DNA of 64,000 bases, taken from assembly GCF_000512695.2 (NCBI RefSeq), contig NZ_AZRW02000017.1, forward strand, positions 53,334 through 117,333, written 5' to 3'. Below, piece by piece: positions 8,174-18,400 of the stretch. A model generated the notes under the pieces. The model was not told the origin of the DNA. It saw only the letters and a program-made list of their open reading frames with translations, and ran no database searches. A program made the translations under genes and the position numbers. How positions within the stretch are numbered: position 1 is the stretch's first letter; each line of letters begins with the position of its first letter. Origin of the DNA: Pseudomonas sp. QTF5. Its GTDB lineage: Bacteria > Pseudomonadota > Gammaproteobacteria > Pseudomonadales > Pseudomonadaceae.

Positions 8174-9885
8174 GTGTTCGCCAATCTGTTGATCATCTTC
8201 ACCTCCTCTCTGGTGGTGATTGCACTGTTCCAGCGCCTGCGCTTGCCACCGGTGCTGGGCTACCTGTGCGTAGGGCTGATGATCGGGCCGACCGCGTTCA
8301 ACTGGGTGAATGAAAGCGAAGAGTTGCCCGACCTTGCCGAGTTGGGCGTGGTGTTCTTGCTGTTCTCCCTCGGGCTTGAGTTTTCCCTGTCGAAAATGCT
8401 CGCACTGCGCCAAGTGGTTTTTGGCCTGGGCAGCCTGCAAGTGCTGTTTTCCGGGATAGTGCTGGGGGGGTGCTGATGCTGTTTGGCATGCCAACCATAC
8501 CTGCACTGTTACTCGGTGCCGGTTTGGCGCTGTCGTCCACCGCCATTGTCAGCAAGGAGTTGAGCAGCCTCGGTGAGCTTTTCAGCCGCCACGGCCAGAA
8601 TGCCATCGCCGTGCTGTTGTTCCAGGACGTGGTCGCGGTGTTGCTACTGACCCTGGTGCCGGTGTTCGCCGGCACCAGCGACCAGGTTTGGTATTGGGCT
8701 CTGCCATTGACTCTGGGCAAGACCATGGTGCTGTTCGTCGGGCTGCTGCTGGTCAGTCGCTGGTTTCTGCCACGCCTGTTTCATGAAGTCGCCGCGTCCC
8801 GGTCCGCGGAGCTGTTCGTGCTGTTGGCGCTGGTGATCGTTCTGCTGACGGCCTGGCTGACTCACCTGCTCGGCCTCTCTCCAGCCCTGGGCGCCTTTCT
8901 CGCCGGCATGCTACTGGGGGAAAGCCACTACCGGCATCAGATCGAGGCGGACATCCGTCCGTTCCGCGACATTCTGCTCGGGGTGTTCTTCGTCAGCATC
9001 GGCATGCTGATCGACTTGCGCTTGTTTGCCAGCCACGGCCTGCTGATTCTCGGTCTGACGCTGGGGTTGCTGCTAATCAAAGGCACCGTGGTCGCGCTGC
9101 TGGTCAAATGGCGCGGCAGCGATGTCGAAACCGCCTGGCGCAGCGGCCTGGCATTGGCTCAAGGGGGCGAATTCTGCTTTGCCCTGATGACGCAGATGCA
9201 GCAGAACAAACTGATGCCCGCCGACTTCGGTGGCCTGCTGCTGGCCGCCACGTTCTGCTCGATGCTGGTGACGCCTTTACTGCTGCGCGCCGCTCCCCAC
9301 ATCGCCACACGTTTGCACCACAAGCCCAACGAAGAAGCCGAGCTCGAAGAAATCAGCGCGCTCAACGCTGGCTTGCACAATCACGTAGTGATTTGTGGCT
9401 ACGGCCGCGTAGGCCAGTCCATCGGGCGCGTCCTGCGTAATGTAGATCAGCCTTACATTGCGCTGGATACCGACCCGGTGCGGGTTCAGGAAGCAGCGGT
9501 CAATGACAGCTGTGTTCATTACGGCGACTCACGTCGCGGCGAGCTGCTGGTCGCGATAGGGCTGGAACGCGCCAGACTGCTGGTGGTCGCCGTGGACAAG
9601 ACGGACATCGCACTGTTGATACTCAAGGAGGCACGCCGGTTCAACCCTAGCGTGTCGATCCTGGTGCGCACACGGGACGACAGTCAGTTGGCCGAGTTGA
9701 AGGCGGCGGGCGCCAGCGAAGTCGTACCCGAGTTGCTGGAGTCGAGCCTGATGCTCGCCTCCCACGCGCTGATCATGCTGGGCATACCCGGCCAGCAGGT
9801 GCGAGACCGGGTCGACCAGGTACGGCGTGACCGCTATCGCCTGCTGCACGGTTTTTACCCCGGCGCTGACGATGAGGAACGGTGA
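8174..9885 (+). pseudogene. CPA2 (KefB/YbaL-type) cation:proton antiporter, frameshifted
   Basis: K+ or Na+/H+ antiporter of the CPA2 family: an N-terminal Na/H-exchanger membrane domain and a C-terminal TrkA-N (RCK) NAD-binding domain beginning HVVICGYGRVGQSIGR. Two frames are needed. Codons 8174-8476 encode residues 1-100 (ending VLFSGIVLGGC), and from GTG 8470 the second frame continues with LMLFGMPTIP to 9885. The junction is a run of seven G at 8464-8470; eight G would restore one reading frame of about 570 aa, the usual family length. The cause could be a true inactivating deletion, slippage at the G tract, -1 ribosomal frameshifting or a sequencing error. Both halves are otherwise intact and uninterrupted. 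Confidence 0.85.
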
Positions 9886-9886
9886 T

Positions 9887-11095
9887 TCAATCCTGACTCA
9901 CGGCACCGATCTTGTGCACCGACAAGTCCGCGCCGTGATATTCCTCTTCCTGGCTCAAGCGCAGACCATGGAACGTCTTGATCGCGCCGTACACCGCAAA
10001 ACCGCCGGCCAGCGCTACGATCACCCCCAGAGCAGTGCCGATCAACTGACTGATCAGGCTCACGCCCCCCAAACCACCCAAGGCGGTTTGACCGAAGATG
10101 CCACAAGCGATTCCGCCCCAGACACCACACAGTCCATGCAAAGGCCAGACGCCCAGCACATCGTCGATATGCCATTTGCCTTGGGCGGCGGTAAAGCACC
10201 AGACAAACAGTGCCCCGGCGATGGCTCCGGTCACCAATGCGCCGATCGGGTGCATCAGATCCGAGCCGGCGCAGATCGCCACCAGTCCGGCCAATGGGCC
10301 GTTATGCAGAAAGCCCGGGTCATTGCGCCCGATGATCAACGCCGCCACGGTGCCGCCGACCATGGCCATCAGCGAGTTCACCGCCACGAGCCCGCTGACC
10401 CCTTGCAGCGTCTGGGCGCTCATCACGTTGAAGCCGAACCAGCCGACGATCAAAATCCACGAACCCAACGCGAGAAAGGGAATGCTCGACGGCGCGAATG
10501 CCACCAGTCGTCCGTCGCGATAGCGACCTTGCCTTGGCCCGAGCAACAACACCGCCGCGAGTGCCAGCCAGCCGCCCATGGCGTGAACCACCACAGAGCC
10601 TGCGAAGTCATGGAAGCTGGCGCCGAAGCGTTCCAGCAACCAGGCTTGCAGACCAAAGTTGCCATTCCAGATCATGCCTTCGAAGAAGGGATAGATAAAT
10701 GCCACGATCAGCGCCGTCGCACACAACTGAGGGGCGAACCGGGCGCGCTCGGCGATGCCTCCGGAAATGATTGCCGGTATCGCCGCAGCAAAGGTCAACA
10801 AAAAGAAAAATTTCACCAGCCCATAGCCATGATCGGCAGTGATCACCGCCGCCGGCTGCATGAAAGTGACCCCGTAGGAAATCCAATAGCCTATAAAGAA
10901 GTAGGCCAGGGTCGAAATGGCGAAGTCGCTGAGGATCTTCGACAAGGCGTTGACCTGGTTCTTTTGTCGAACCGTACCCACCTCGAGAAAGGCGAAACCG
11001 GCGTGCATGGCCAGAACCATGACCGCACCGATAAGGATGAACAACGTGTTGGAGCTATGGACCAGACTGTCCACAGCACTTTGCAGATTTTCCAT
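9887..11095 (-). CDS. amtB: Ammonium transporter (Amt family)
   Basis: Inner-membrane ammonium channel of 402 aa with about eleven hydrophobic segments and no signal peptide. Amt hallmarks include the conserved FHDFAGSVVVHAMGG segment holding the first pore histidine and HIDDVLGVWPLHGLCG holding the second, plus GWFGFNVMSA. It stands alone; no glnK is next to it, unlike the usual glnK-amtB pair, so this may be a second Amt copy. Its stop is 1 bp from that of the convergent antiporter. I found no convincing sigma54 promoter upstream. Confidence 0.93.
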   Translation of the reverse strand: MENLQSAVDSLVHSSNTLFILIGAVMVLAMHAGFAFLEVGTVRQKNQVNALSKILSDFAISTLAYFFIGYWISYGVTFMQPAAVITADHGYGLVKFFFLLTFAAAIPAIISGGIAERARFAPQLCATALIVAFIYPFFEGMIWNGNFGLQAWLLERFGASFHDFAGSVVVHAMGGWLALAAVLLLGPRQGRYRDGRLVAFAPSSIPFLALGSWILIVGWFGFNVMSAQTLQGVSGLVAVNSLMAMVGGTVAALIIGRNDPGFLHNGPLAGLVAICAGSDLMHPIGALVTGAIAGALFVWCFTAAQGKWHIDDVLGVWPLHGLCGVWGGIACGIFGQTALGGLGGVSLISQLIGTALGVIVALAGGFAVYGAIKTFHGLRLSQEEEYHGADLSVHKIGAVSQD

Positions 11096-11341
11096 GGATT
11101 GGCAGACCTGAAGGCTGAAAAAGCACCAAAGCAGTTCGCGCAGATGGCTCGCGCACCAAGTTGCAGCTTATCCAGACTGAAGCGTTGATCCGGATGAACC
11201 GCTTTGGCGCACAAGAACGGAGCCTTTGCGCGAGTTTTGATTATTTGAGTTAAGGTTTTCCTGAAATCATGCCCAGCAACAGCGCAATGGCGCAGGCTGA
11301 CGCACCACGACACAGCAAAAGTTGTACCAGTCATTTGTACT

Positions 11342-11369
11342 GAACCTTCACGCAAGGCTCATACTCGAA
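11342..11369 (+). promoter_or_regulatory. Possible AlgU (sigma E-like) promoter
   Basis: GAACCT (11342-11347), a 17-bp spacer and TCGAA (11365-11369) resemble the AlgU pattern GAACTT-N16/17-TCTRA, 31 bp before the start of the YqjD-like gene. Two mismatches make this a tentative call. Confidence 0.25.
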
Positions 11370-11399
11370 CGCTTCAGAAGCCACTCACGGAGATCACCA

Positions 11400-11714
11400 A
11401 TGGCACGCACCACAGCAAAGACTGCTCAAGAAGTTCTGATGGAAGATTTTCAGACGCTGGTCACCGACACCGAAAGGTTGCTGGAACACACCAAATCCCT
11501 GGCTGGCGATCAAGCCGATGAATTGCGCCAGCAGATCCATGACAGTCTGCTGCGCGCGCGGGAAACCCTGAGATTGACCGAAGACTCTGTGCGCGAGCGC
11601 GGCAAAGCCGCTGTCACCGCCACGGAAGATTACGTCCAGGCCAATCCATGGCAATCGGTCGGAATCGCGGCTGGCGTGGGTTTTCTGATCGGCCTGCTAG
11701 CCACTCGGCGCTGA
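11400..11714 (+). CDS. DUF883 family protein (ElaB/YqjD/YgaM-type)
   Basis: A 104-aa protein of the YqjD/ElaB class, inner-membrane tail-anchored proteins reported in E. coli to bind ribosomes in stationary phase. Residues 1-80 are charged and helical (LMEDFQTLVTDTERLLEHTK onward), and the C terminus holds the family segment NPWQSVGIAAGVGFLIGLL followed by ATRR. ATG at 11400 follows CGGAGATCACCA; an earlier in-frame start at 11322 would add unrelated residues. It is the first of a three-gene unit resembling E. coli yqjD-yqjE-yqjK. Confidence 0.9.
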   Translation: MARTTAKTAQEVLMEDFQTLVTDTERLLEHTKSLAGDQADELRQQIHDSLLRARETLRLTEDSVRERGKAAVTATEDYVQANPWQSVGIAAGVGFLIGLLATRR

Positions 11715-11715
11715 T

Positions 11716-12105
11716 ATGGCGATCGGCGAATCCGGCCCGTCCGCGACGGGCACCGGCTCATCACCGCGGCGCCTCGGTGCCGCGTTTCTTGGACTGCTGC
11801 ACAGTCATGTCGAACTGTTCGGCATTGAATTGCAGGAACAAAAAGCACGCACCGTAAGCCTGTTGCTGTTTGCAGGCTTGACGCTGGTCTTTGCCTTGTT
11901 ATTGCTGGTGGGCTTGTCGACGCTGGTGTTGATCCTGTTTTGGGACACCTATCGCCTGGCAGCAATCATCGGGCTCTGTGTGTTCTATACCCTCGCAGCG
12001 TTGTTCTGTGCGATGCGCTTGAGAGCAGCGATTTTCGATGAATCCTCGCCCTTCCATGGCACCCTGGAAGAGTTGACCAATGATCGGGAGCGTCTGTTGC
12101 CATGA
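11716..12105 (+). CDS. YqjE-like (phage holin superfamily, DUF1469) membrane protein
   Basis: Inner-membrane protein of 129 aa. An N-terminal polar stretch is followed by two long hydrophobic segments at about 49-75 (VSLLLFAGLTLVFALLLLVG) and 80-104, in the arrangement of the YqjE/Actinobacterial holin-like family. The conserved pre-membrane stretch ELFGIELQEQKAR is present. It starts 1 bp after the upstream stop, and its own stop overlaps the next start (ATGA). The function is unknown; it is presumed to work with its two neighbours at the inner membrane. Confidence 0.88.
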   Translation: MAIGESGPSATGTGSSPRRLGAAFLGLLHSHVELFGIELQEQKARTVSLLLFAGLTLVFALLLLVGLSTLVLILFWDTYRLAAIIGLCVFYTLAALFCAMRLRAAIFDESSPFHGTLEELTNDRERLLP

Positions 12106-12443
12106 GCATGTCTGAACTTCCCCGCAACAGCTCGCGCACGGAAATGCGCAAGGCGCTGATTCGCCTGCGTATGGAAATGCATCGCCAGGAAATTCGCCAC
12201 GAATCCCAACACCTGCTGCACCCCCTGCAACGGGTGCGTGGCATGACGCAAAACCTGCAAGATGGCCTCGGCATCAAACACGCCCCGCTCTGGGGCATCG
12301 CGGCCGTGATCGGGTTGGGCTTTCTGACCGGCAAGGGTGCCAAGGGTGGCGGTATCGGCAGCCTGACTCGGCTGGCTCGCCTGGGCGTCACGCTGGGGCC
12401 ACTGATCAAGCTGATTATGCAAAGCGCTTCGCGCAAACCTTAA
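12102..12443 (+). CDS. Hypothetical protein, third gene of the YqjD/YqjE unit
   Basis: A 113-aa basic protein. Residues 1-55 are charged and helical (RTEMRKALIRLRMEMHRQEI and on). A hydrophobic segment at about 60-77 (APLWGIAAVIGLGFLTG) and a weaker one near 88-107 suggest membrane attachment. By position it corresponds to YqjK in E. coli, though I cannot show homology from the sequence alone. The 4-bp ATGA overlap couples it to the holin-like gene. A 223-bp region with no gene follows before dgt. Confidence 0.82.
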   Translation: MSMSELPRNSSRTEMRKALIRLRMEMHRQEIRHESQHLLHPLQRVRGMTQNLQDGLGIKHAPLWGIAAVIGLGFLTGKGAKGGGIGSLTRLARLGVTLGPLIKLIMQSASRKP

Positions 12444-12666
12444 TCAGCCCTGTCTGGCTGCATTCTTGCTATACCTGCGGGATTGACCTCTTTAACCAGA
12501 GGTTGATCCTGCGTGCCTGCCTGGTGTCCAGGTTTACCCGGAACAAAACCTTACGGCAAGCGACTGCTGCTCATTGATATCAGTGCCGCAGGGTTGTAGT
12601 TCTCCTTGCAGGTATCAGCGCGAACCCGGAAGCTAGGGGATCAGTCACCTGACGGAGAAACCAGCC

Positions 12667-13998
12667 TTGGATTGGCAAACCCTGCTCACCCGCGAACGCC
12701 TCGGAAAGCCTGTGCACAGCCCGGAAGAACTCGGCCGCAGCCCTTTCCATAAAGACCACGACCGCATCATTTTCTCGGGCGCGTTTCGTCGTCTCGGACG
12801 CAAGACCCAGGTCCATCCGGTCTCCAGCAACGATCACATCCACACGCGCCTGACCCACTCGCTGGAAGTCAGCTGTGTCGGCCGTTCGCTGGGCATGCGT
12901 GTCGGTGAAACCATCCGTAGCGCCCTGCCCGACTGGTGCGAACCGAGCGACCTGGGAATGGTGGTGCAATCAGCTTGCCTGGCCCATGACATCGGTAATC
13001 CGCCCTTCGGTCATTCCGGTGAAGACGCCATCCGCCACTGGTTCCAGCAGGCCGCAGGTCGTGGCTGGCTGGATGCCATGAGCGAAACCGAACGCAATGA
13101 CTTCCTCAATTTCGAAGGCAATGCCCAAGGTTTCCGGGTGCTTACCCAGCTTGAATACCACCAGTTCGAAGGGGGAACCCGGCTGACCTACGCCACGCTG
13201 GGCACCTACCTGAAATACCCGTGGACTGCTCGACACGCCGACTCACTGGGCTACAAGAAGCACAAGTTCGGCTGCTACCAGAGCGAACTGCCGCTATTGG
13301 AACAGATCGCTCATAAACTCGGCCTGCCCCAGCTGGACGAACAGCGCTGGGCGCGCCATCCGCTGGTGTACCTGATGGAGGCCGCCGACGATATCTGCTA
13401 CGCGCTGATCGATCTGGAAGATGGCCTGGAAATGGAGCTGTTGGAGTATGCCGAAGTCGAATCCCTGCTGCTGGACCTGGTGGGCGACGATCTCCCGGAA
13501 ACCTATCGCCAGCTCGGTCCACAGGATTCGCGTCGACGTAAGCTGGCGATTTTGCGGGGCAAAGCCATCGAACACCTGACCAACGCAGCAGCCCGAGCGT
13601 TCGTTGAGCAACAGGATGCGCTGCTGGCCGGCACGCTGCCTGGCGATCTGGTGGAACACATGCATGGCCCCGCCAAACGCTGCGTCTTGAATGCCAAGGA
13701 CATGGCGCGCAAAAAAATCTTCCAGGACAAGCGCAAGACACTCCACGAAATAGGCGCCTACACCACCCTGGAAATCCTGCTCAACGCCTTTTGCGGCGCG
13801 GCACTGGAACAGCACAACGGCCGTACGCCCTCCTTCAAGAACCGCCGCATACTCGACCTGTTGGGCAACAATGCGCCCGATCCTCATGGCCCTTTACACA
13901 CCTCCTTCTTGCGCATGATTGATTTCATCGCCGGTATGACCGACAGCTATGCCGGTGAAATGGCGCTGGAAATGACCGGTCGTTCAAGCCACCGATAA
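12667..13998 (+). CDS. dgt: Deoxyguanosinetriphosphate triphosphohydrolase (dGTPase)
   Basis: HD-superfamily enzyme (443 aa) that hydrolyses dGTP or other dNTPs to the nucleoside and tripolyphosphate, affecting nucleotide pools. Metal-binding motifs are RLTHSLEV (His64) and [18 protein letters not shown] near residue 107; a third conserved block is [19 protein letters not shown]. The start is TTG at 12667, supported by GACGGAG 6-12 nt upstream and by the family N terminus ([11 protein letters not shown]). It is monocistronic and followed by a stem-loop. Confidence 0.93.
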   Translation: MDWQTLLTRERLGKPVHSPEELGRSPFHKDHDRIIFSGAFRRLGRKTQVHPVSSNDHIHTRLTHSLEVSCVGRSLGMRVGETIRSALPDWCEPSDLGMVVQSACLAHDIGNPPFGHSGEDAIRHWFQQAAGRGWLDAMSETERNDFLNFEGNAQGFRVLTQLEYHQFEGGTRLTYATLGTYLKYPWTARHADSLGYKKHKFGCYQSELPLLEQIAHKLGLPQLDEQRWARHPLVYLMEAADDICYALIDLEDGLEMELLEYAEVESLLLDLVGDDLPETYRQLGPQDSRRRKLAILRGKAIEHLTNAAARAFVEQQDALLAGTLPGDLVEHMHGPAKRCVLNAKDMARKKIFQDKRKTLHEIGAYTTLEILLNAFCGAALEQHNGRTPSFKNRRILDLLGNNAPDPHGPLHTSFLRMIDFIAGMTDSYAGEMALEMTGRSSHR

Positions 13999-14006
13999 AA
14001 ATGTAT

Positions 14007-14043
14007 CGATCAGCCGTGCCAGAGAACGCTGAACGGCTGATCG
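14007..14043. terminator. Stem-loop after dgt
   Basis: A perfect 11-bp inverted repeat, CGATCAGCCGT (14007-14017) and ACGGCTGATCG (14033-14043), 9 bp after the dgt stop. No U tract follows, so it may be an mRNA-stabilising or weak termination structure. Confidence 0.45.
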
Positions 14044-14168
14044 AACTCCTCGACATTCATCTGTATTTCAACGTCGACAGAATCGCCCTACACCCTGTGC
14101 AGAGCTGACTGATCGATTGTTCGACCGTCTCGCGCAATAATCACATTCCCCGGCTCGACAGATGACGC

Positions 14169-14573
14169 ATGAAAACTCCTATGTTCAAACATGATTGGCG
14201 CATCTTGCTGGTGGAAGATCATCCCTTTCAGCTACGAGCGACTCAATACCTGCTGGAGAGTTATGGCTTCACCCAACTGACCGCTACTGACAGTGCCGAA
14301 AGCGCTTTGCAACATATGCTCAACGCTGCGCAACCATTCGATATTCTTCTGTGCGATCAATGCCTGCCCGACCTTCCAGGCATTGATTTGATCGAATACG
14401 CCAGTCGCCGGGGGATGATCAGACAGGCAATACTTCTGAGCAGCCTGACATCCGACGAACTGGACAAACTTAAAGTAATGGCTTACGAACATCGACTACC
14501 CTTGCTCGGTTACTTGATCAAGCCATTGAAACAATCAGACTTCAGAAACTTATTGACCTTGGCTTTACTATAA
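14169..14573 (+). CDS. Stand-alone response-regulator receiver protein
   Basis: A 134-aa protein that is only a receiver domain: acidic pocket VEDH at 15-18, phospho-acceptor Asp63 in LLCDQCLPDLPG, and a conserved Lys in LGYLIKPLK near the C terminus. No output domain follows; the frame ends 22 residues after that lysine. In Roc-type loci the comparable gene is a receiver-EAL protein, so this may be a CheY-like partner or the remnant of a longer protein. It precedes the BvgA/BvgS-like pair on the same strand, separated by 256 bp that hold regulatory-looking repeats. Confidence 0.85.
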   Translation: MKTPMFKHDWRILLVEDHPFQLRATQYLLESYGFTQLTATDSAESALQHMLNAAQPFDILLCDQCLPDLPGIDLIEYASRRGMIRQAILLSSLTSDELDKLKVMAYEHRLPLLGYLIKPLKQSDFRNLLTLALL

Positions 14574-14704
14574 AAACGCAAAAACCCAAACACACTAAAA
14601 CAATGATCAACGCATAGATTCAAACCTCTAACTCAACGCTTTCAACCTCTTGATTACTCCTACCGAACATTCGCCTTTCCTCATGCAAAACCTAGTTGAT
14701 ACGT

Positions 14705-14739
14705 AGTCCTATTCTTCTTCAGTTGTAGGACTTTTCCTA
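14705..14739 (+). promoter_or_regulatory. BvgA-like heptad repeats
   Basis: AGTCCTA (14705-14711) and TAGGACT (14726-14732) are perfect inverted copies, and TTTCCTA (14733-14739) abuts the second. TTTCCTA matches the BvgA heptad consensus (T/A)TTC(C/T)TA; the other two differ by one base. They lie about 90 bp before the BvgA-like gene, as expected for an autoregulatory site. Confidence 0.45.
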
Positions 14740-14829
14740 TATTGCTGCTACAGCCCCCTCAGTTCATGCGGCCCCTCAACTATCTGAGCTAAGGTGCGCG
14801 CTTTATTTGTGCACGTATGGGATTTGATT

Positions 14830-15456
14830 ATGAACTCCGTTTTTATTGTCGACGATCACCCTGTCATCCGTCTTGCCGTTCGAATGCTGCTGGAACATGA
14901 AGGTTACAAAGTCGTCGGCGAAACTGACAATGGGGTCGATGCAATGCAGATGGTTCGCGAATGCATGCCTGACCTGATCATTCTCGACATCAGCATTCCC
15001 AAACTGGATGGTCTGGAAGTTCTTGCCCGTTTCAACGCCATGAGCACCCCTCTCAAAACTCTTGTATTAACTGCACAGTGTCCGACACTTTTCGGTATTC
15101 GCTGCATGCAGTCCGGCGCATCGGGCTATGTATGCAAACAGGAAGACCTCAGTGAACTGATGAGTGCGATCAAAGCGGTCTTATCAGGTTACAACTACTT
15201 CCCCAGTCAAGCCTTGAACCCTGTTCGTCGCGACGACGCGCGCTGGGCCGACCTGGAATTATTTAAATCCGTTAATGATCGAGAACTGATGGTATTACAG
15301 CTTTTCGCCCAGGGTCGTACCAACAAGGAAATTGCCAAGGGGATGTTTCTCAGCAACAAGACGGTCAGCACTTATAAAAAACGACTCATGCAAAAACTCA
15401 AGGCCAAATCCCTGGTTGAACTCATCGATATGGCAAAACGTAATGCGTTAGTGTGA
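14830..15456 (+). CDS. BvgA/EvgA/RocA-like LuxR-family response regulator
   Basis: DNA-binding response regulator of 208 aa. The receiver domain has DD at 8-9 and phospho-acceptor Asp53 (IILDIS). The C-terminal LuxR HTH contains NDRELMVLQLFAQGRTNKEI and LSNKTVSTYKKRLMQKLKAK. Its closest architecture, and the adjacent unorthodox kinase with two periplasmic binding domains, are those of BvgAS, EvgAS and RocSA systems. ATG at 14830 has GGGA upstream and removes a 12-residue non-conserved extension. The downstream kinase gene begins at ATG 15465, 8 bp after this stop. Confidence 0.92.
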   Translation: MNSVFIVDDHPVIRLAVRMLLEHEGYKVVGETDNGVDAMQMVRECMPDLIILDISIPKLDGLEVLARFNAMSTPLKTLVLTAQCPTLFGIRCMQSGASGYVCKQEDLSELMSAIKAVLSGYNYFPSQALNPVRRDDARWADLELFKSVNDRELMVLQLFAQGRTNKEIAKGMFLSNKTVSTYKKRLMQKLKAKSLVELIDMAKRNALV

Positions 15457-15464
15457 GAAACAGG

Positions 15465-18400
15465 ATGCCCAGCCGCTTTAAAGATTATCTAATACTCATG
15501 GCCGCGGGTTTGTGCCTGAGCACCTCGGTACCCGCAGCTCAGACAGTCAGCGAGCACTACACCCTGCTCAGTCGCTCGACGGTCGGGCACATGGAAGTCC
15601 CACTGGATACCTCACAACGACAATGGGTTAAAGACAAACGTGAATTGATCCTGGGTACATCGGCCCCGGATTATCCTCCCTTCGACCTGACCCTCAGCGG
15701 CCACGATTATGAAGGTTTCACCGCTGATTACGCAGGCATCCTCGGCAAGGCCATAGGGTTGCCGGTCAAGGTTCAGCGCTTCGCCTCCCGAGGGGCCGCG
15801 ATCGAGGCGCTGGAAAAAGGCCAGATCGACATGCTCGGCACCGCCAATGGGTTCGAGGCCAACAATGCCGACATTGCCCTTTCCACACCTTATGCGGTGG
15901 ATCAACCGGTACTGGTGACACGAGAAGGAGAAACCAGATCGCTGACCGATGGACTTGCCGGCATGCGACTCAGCATGGTGTATCACTATCTGCCTCTGGA
16001 TGAGGTCAGGGCGCTGTATCCGCAGGCAATCATCACCTCCTACCCGTCCTACCAGAATGCAATCAATGCGGTCGCCTTCGACCAGGCCGACGTTTTTCTC
16101 GGCGACACCATTTCAACACACTACATGATCAACAAGGGGTATCTGAACAACATCCGCATGGCCAACTTCGGTAAACACGAAGCCCATGGTTTCAGTTTTG
16201 CCGTGCAAAAGGGCAACCCGGATCTGCTCGGGATCATCAACGCGGTACTCAAGACCATCCCCACCAGCGAGCGAGAAAACATTGCCAAACGCTGGAGTGC
16301 CGGCAGCGACATTCTTCTCACCGATCAAAAACTGCAACTCAGCCACCGCGAAGAGCGCTGGCTGGCACAACATCCGGTCGTACGCGTCGCGGTCAATGAA
16401 GCGTTTGCGCCGCTGACGTTTTTCGACAGCGAGCAACTTTCGGGGTGTCACAGCTGACCTGCTCGAGTTGATCAGATTGCGCACCGGTTTACGTTTCGAG
16501 ATCCAGCGCAGCCGAAGCGATGACAAGATGATCGAGCAGATCGCCAACCATCAGGCCGACCTGATCGCCGCCCTACTCCCCAGTGCTCAACGTGAAACGA
16601 CGTTGAACTTCAGCCGCCCCTACCTGGAAAACTCCTTTGTGCTGCTGACGCGCAAAGCGGCCGACAGCCCGACAAACCTCACGCAATTGCAGGACAAACG
16701 CCTGGCCATCGCCCAGGGCAATCCTCTGGTGGATTACCTGCGCAGCGAATTTCCACGGATCAACCTGATTGAAACCCCGGACACGTTCAGTGCCGTGGAG
16801 TTGCTCGCCGAGGGCCGGGCCGAAGGTGCTGTGAACTCACTGGTGATCGCCAATTACTTCATCTCATCGCGGATCTTCGAACAGACACTTCAGATCAGCA
16901 CCACCATCGGAACCCGTCAGGCCGCGTTTTCCCTGGCGACAGGGCGCGACGCCAAAGAACTGAATGGCATCCTCGACAAGGCACTGCTGAGCATCGCACC
17001 GGAAGAGCTGGGCATCATCAACAACCGCTGGCGTGGCTATTCAGCGGCCTCACAAAGTACCTGGCGCAACTATCACCGCGTGTTCTATCAGATCGTTATC
17101 AGTGCCGGTGTGTTACTGCTGATATCCATTGCCTGGAACGCCTATATGAGGCGCCAGATAAAACAGCGGCAGGCGGCCGAGCGTGCATTGAACGATCAAC
17201 TGGAATTCATGCGATCGCTGGTCAATGGCACGCCTCATCCCATTTACGTACGCGATCGCCAGGGATTGCTGCAAAGCTGCAACGACAGTTATCTGGAAAC
17301 CTTCTGCGCGAAACGCGAAGACATCATCGGTAAAGGCGTCATACAGGGCGCCCTCGGTAATGCCTTCGAAGCACGGGAATATCAGGCGGACTACCAGCGC
17401 GTCATGGCCGAGGGGACGCCGCTGATTCTCGACCGGCCGTTGCACATCGACGACCGCAAGCTGACGATCTATCACTGGATTCTTCCCTATCGAGACTCCA
17501 GCGGTGACGTGCAAGGCATCATTGGCGGCTGGATCGACATCAGCGAACGGCGGCAACTGTTCGATGAATTGCGGGCCGCGAAAGAGCAAGCCGATGCTGC
17601 CAATCGAGCTAAAAGCACCTTTCTGGCGACCATGAGCCATGAGATCCGCACGCCCATGAATGCAATCATCGGCATGCTCGAGCTGACGCTCAAACGTATC
17701 GATCACAGTCATCCGGATCGACCGGCCATCGACGTCGCGTACCACTCGGCGAAAGACCTGCTGGAACTGATCGGGGACATACTCGATATTGCGCGCATCG
17801 AATCCGGGCGTTTGAGCCTAAGCCCGGAGCGCGTCAATCTGGCTGAAACCGTAGCCTCGGTGGTGCGGATCTTCGACGGGCTGGCCCGGCAGAAAAATCT
17901 CGGATTGCAACTGCAGTTCAGCCCTGCCAAACCGGCGATCGATGTCCTGTTGGACCCAATGCGCTTCAAGCAGGTGCTGTCCAACCTGGTCAGCAATGCG
18001 ATCAAGTTCACGCAACAGGGCCAAGTCAGGATCCGCGTAGAGTTGCAGCCGACCGACGAGTCCGACCGGGTCAACCTGCAATTGCTGGTTGAAGACAGTG
18101 GCGCAGGGATCAGCGAGCAGGATCAACAGCGGCTGTTCGAGCCTTTCGTTCAGGCCGATAACTCCGGCCAGTTAGCCCGAGGCGGTGCGGGACTGGGCTT
18201 GGTGATCAGCCGCAATCTGTGCGAAATGATGGGCGGCAATCTGCAATTGAACAGTCAGCCGGGAGTCGGCACACAAGTCCGGATTTCGCTGAACCTGGCG
18301 ACCTTGCCGACGGAACGGCGGCCGGAGCCTGCCGAGCCGCAAATCCACCCGAGTACTACCCCCTTGAACGTTCTGGTGGTCGATGATCATCCGGCCAATC

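Noticed and set aside
9827..11188. 453-codon plus-strand frame
   Set aside because: Antisense shadow of amtB; composition (Gln, His, Arg-rich) is not protein-like.
11096..11340. Search for a sigma54 promoter before amtB
   Set aside because: No TGGCAC-N5-TTGCA match worth reporting.
12485..12504. Hairpin ACCTCT...AGAGGT before dgt
   Set aside because: Short 6-bp stem and no T tract; not clearly a terminator or RNA.
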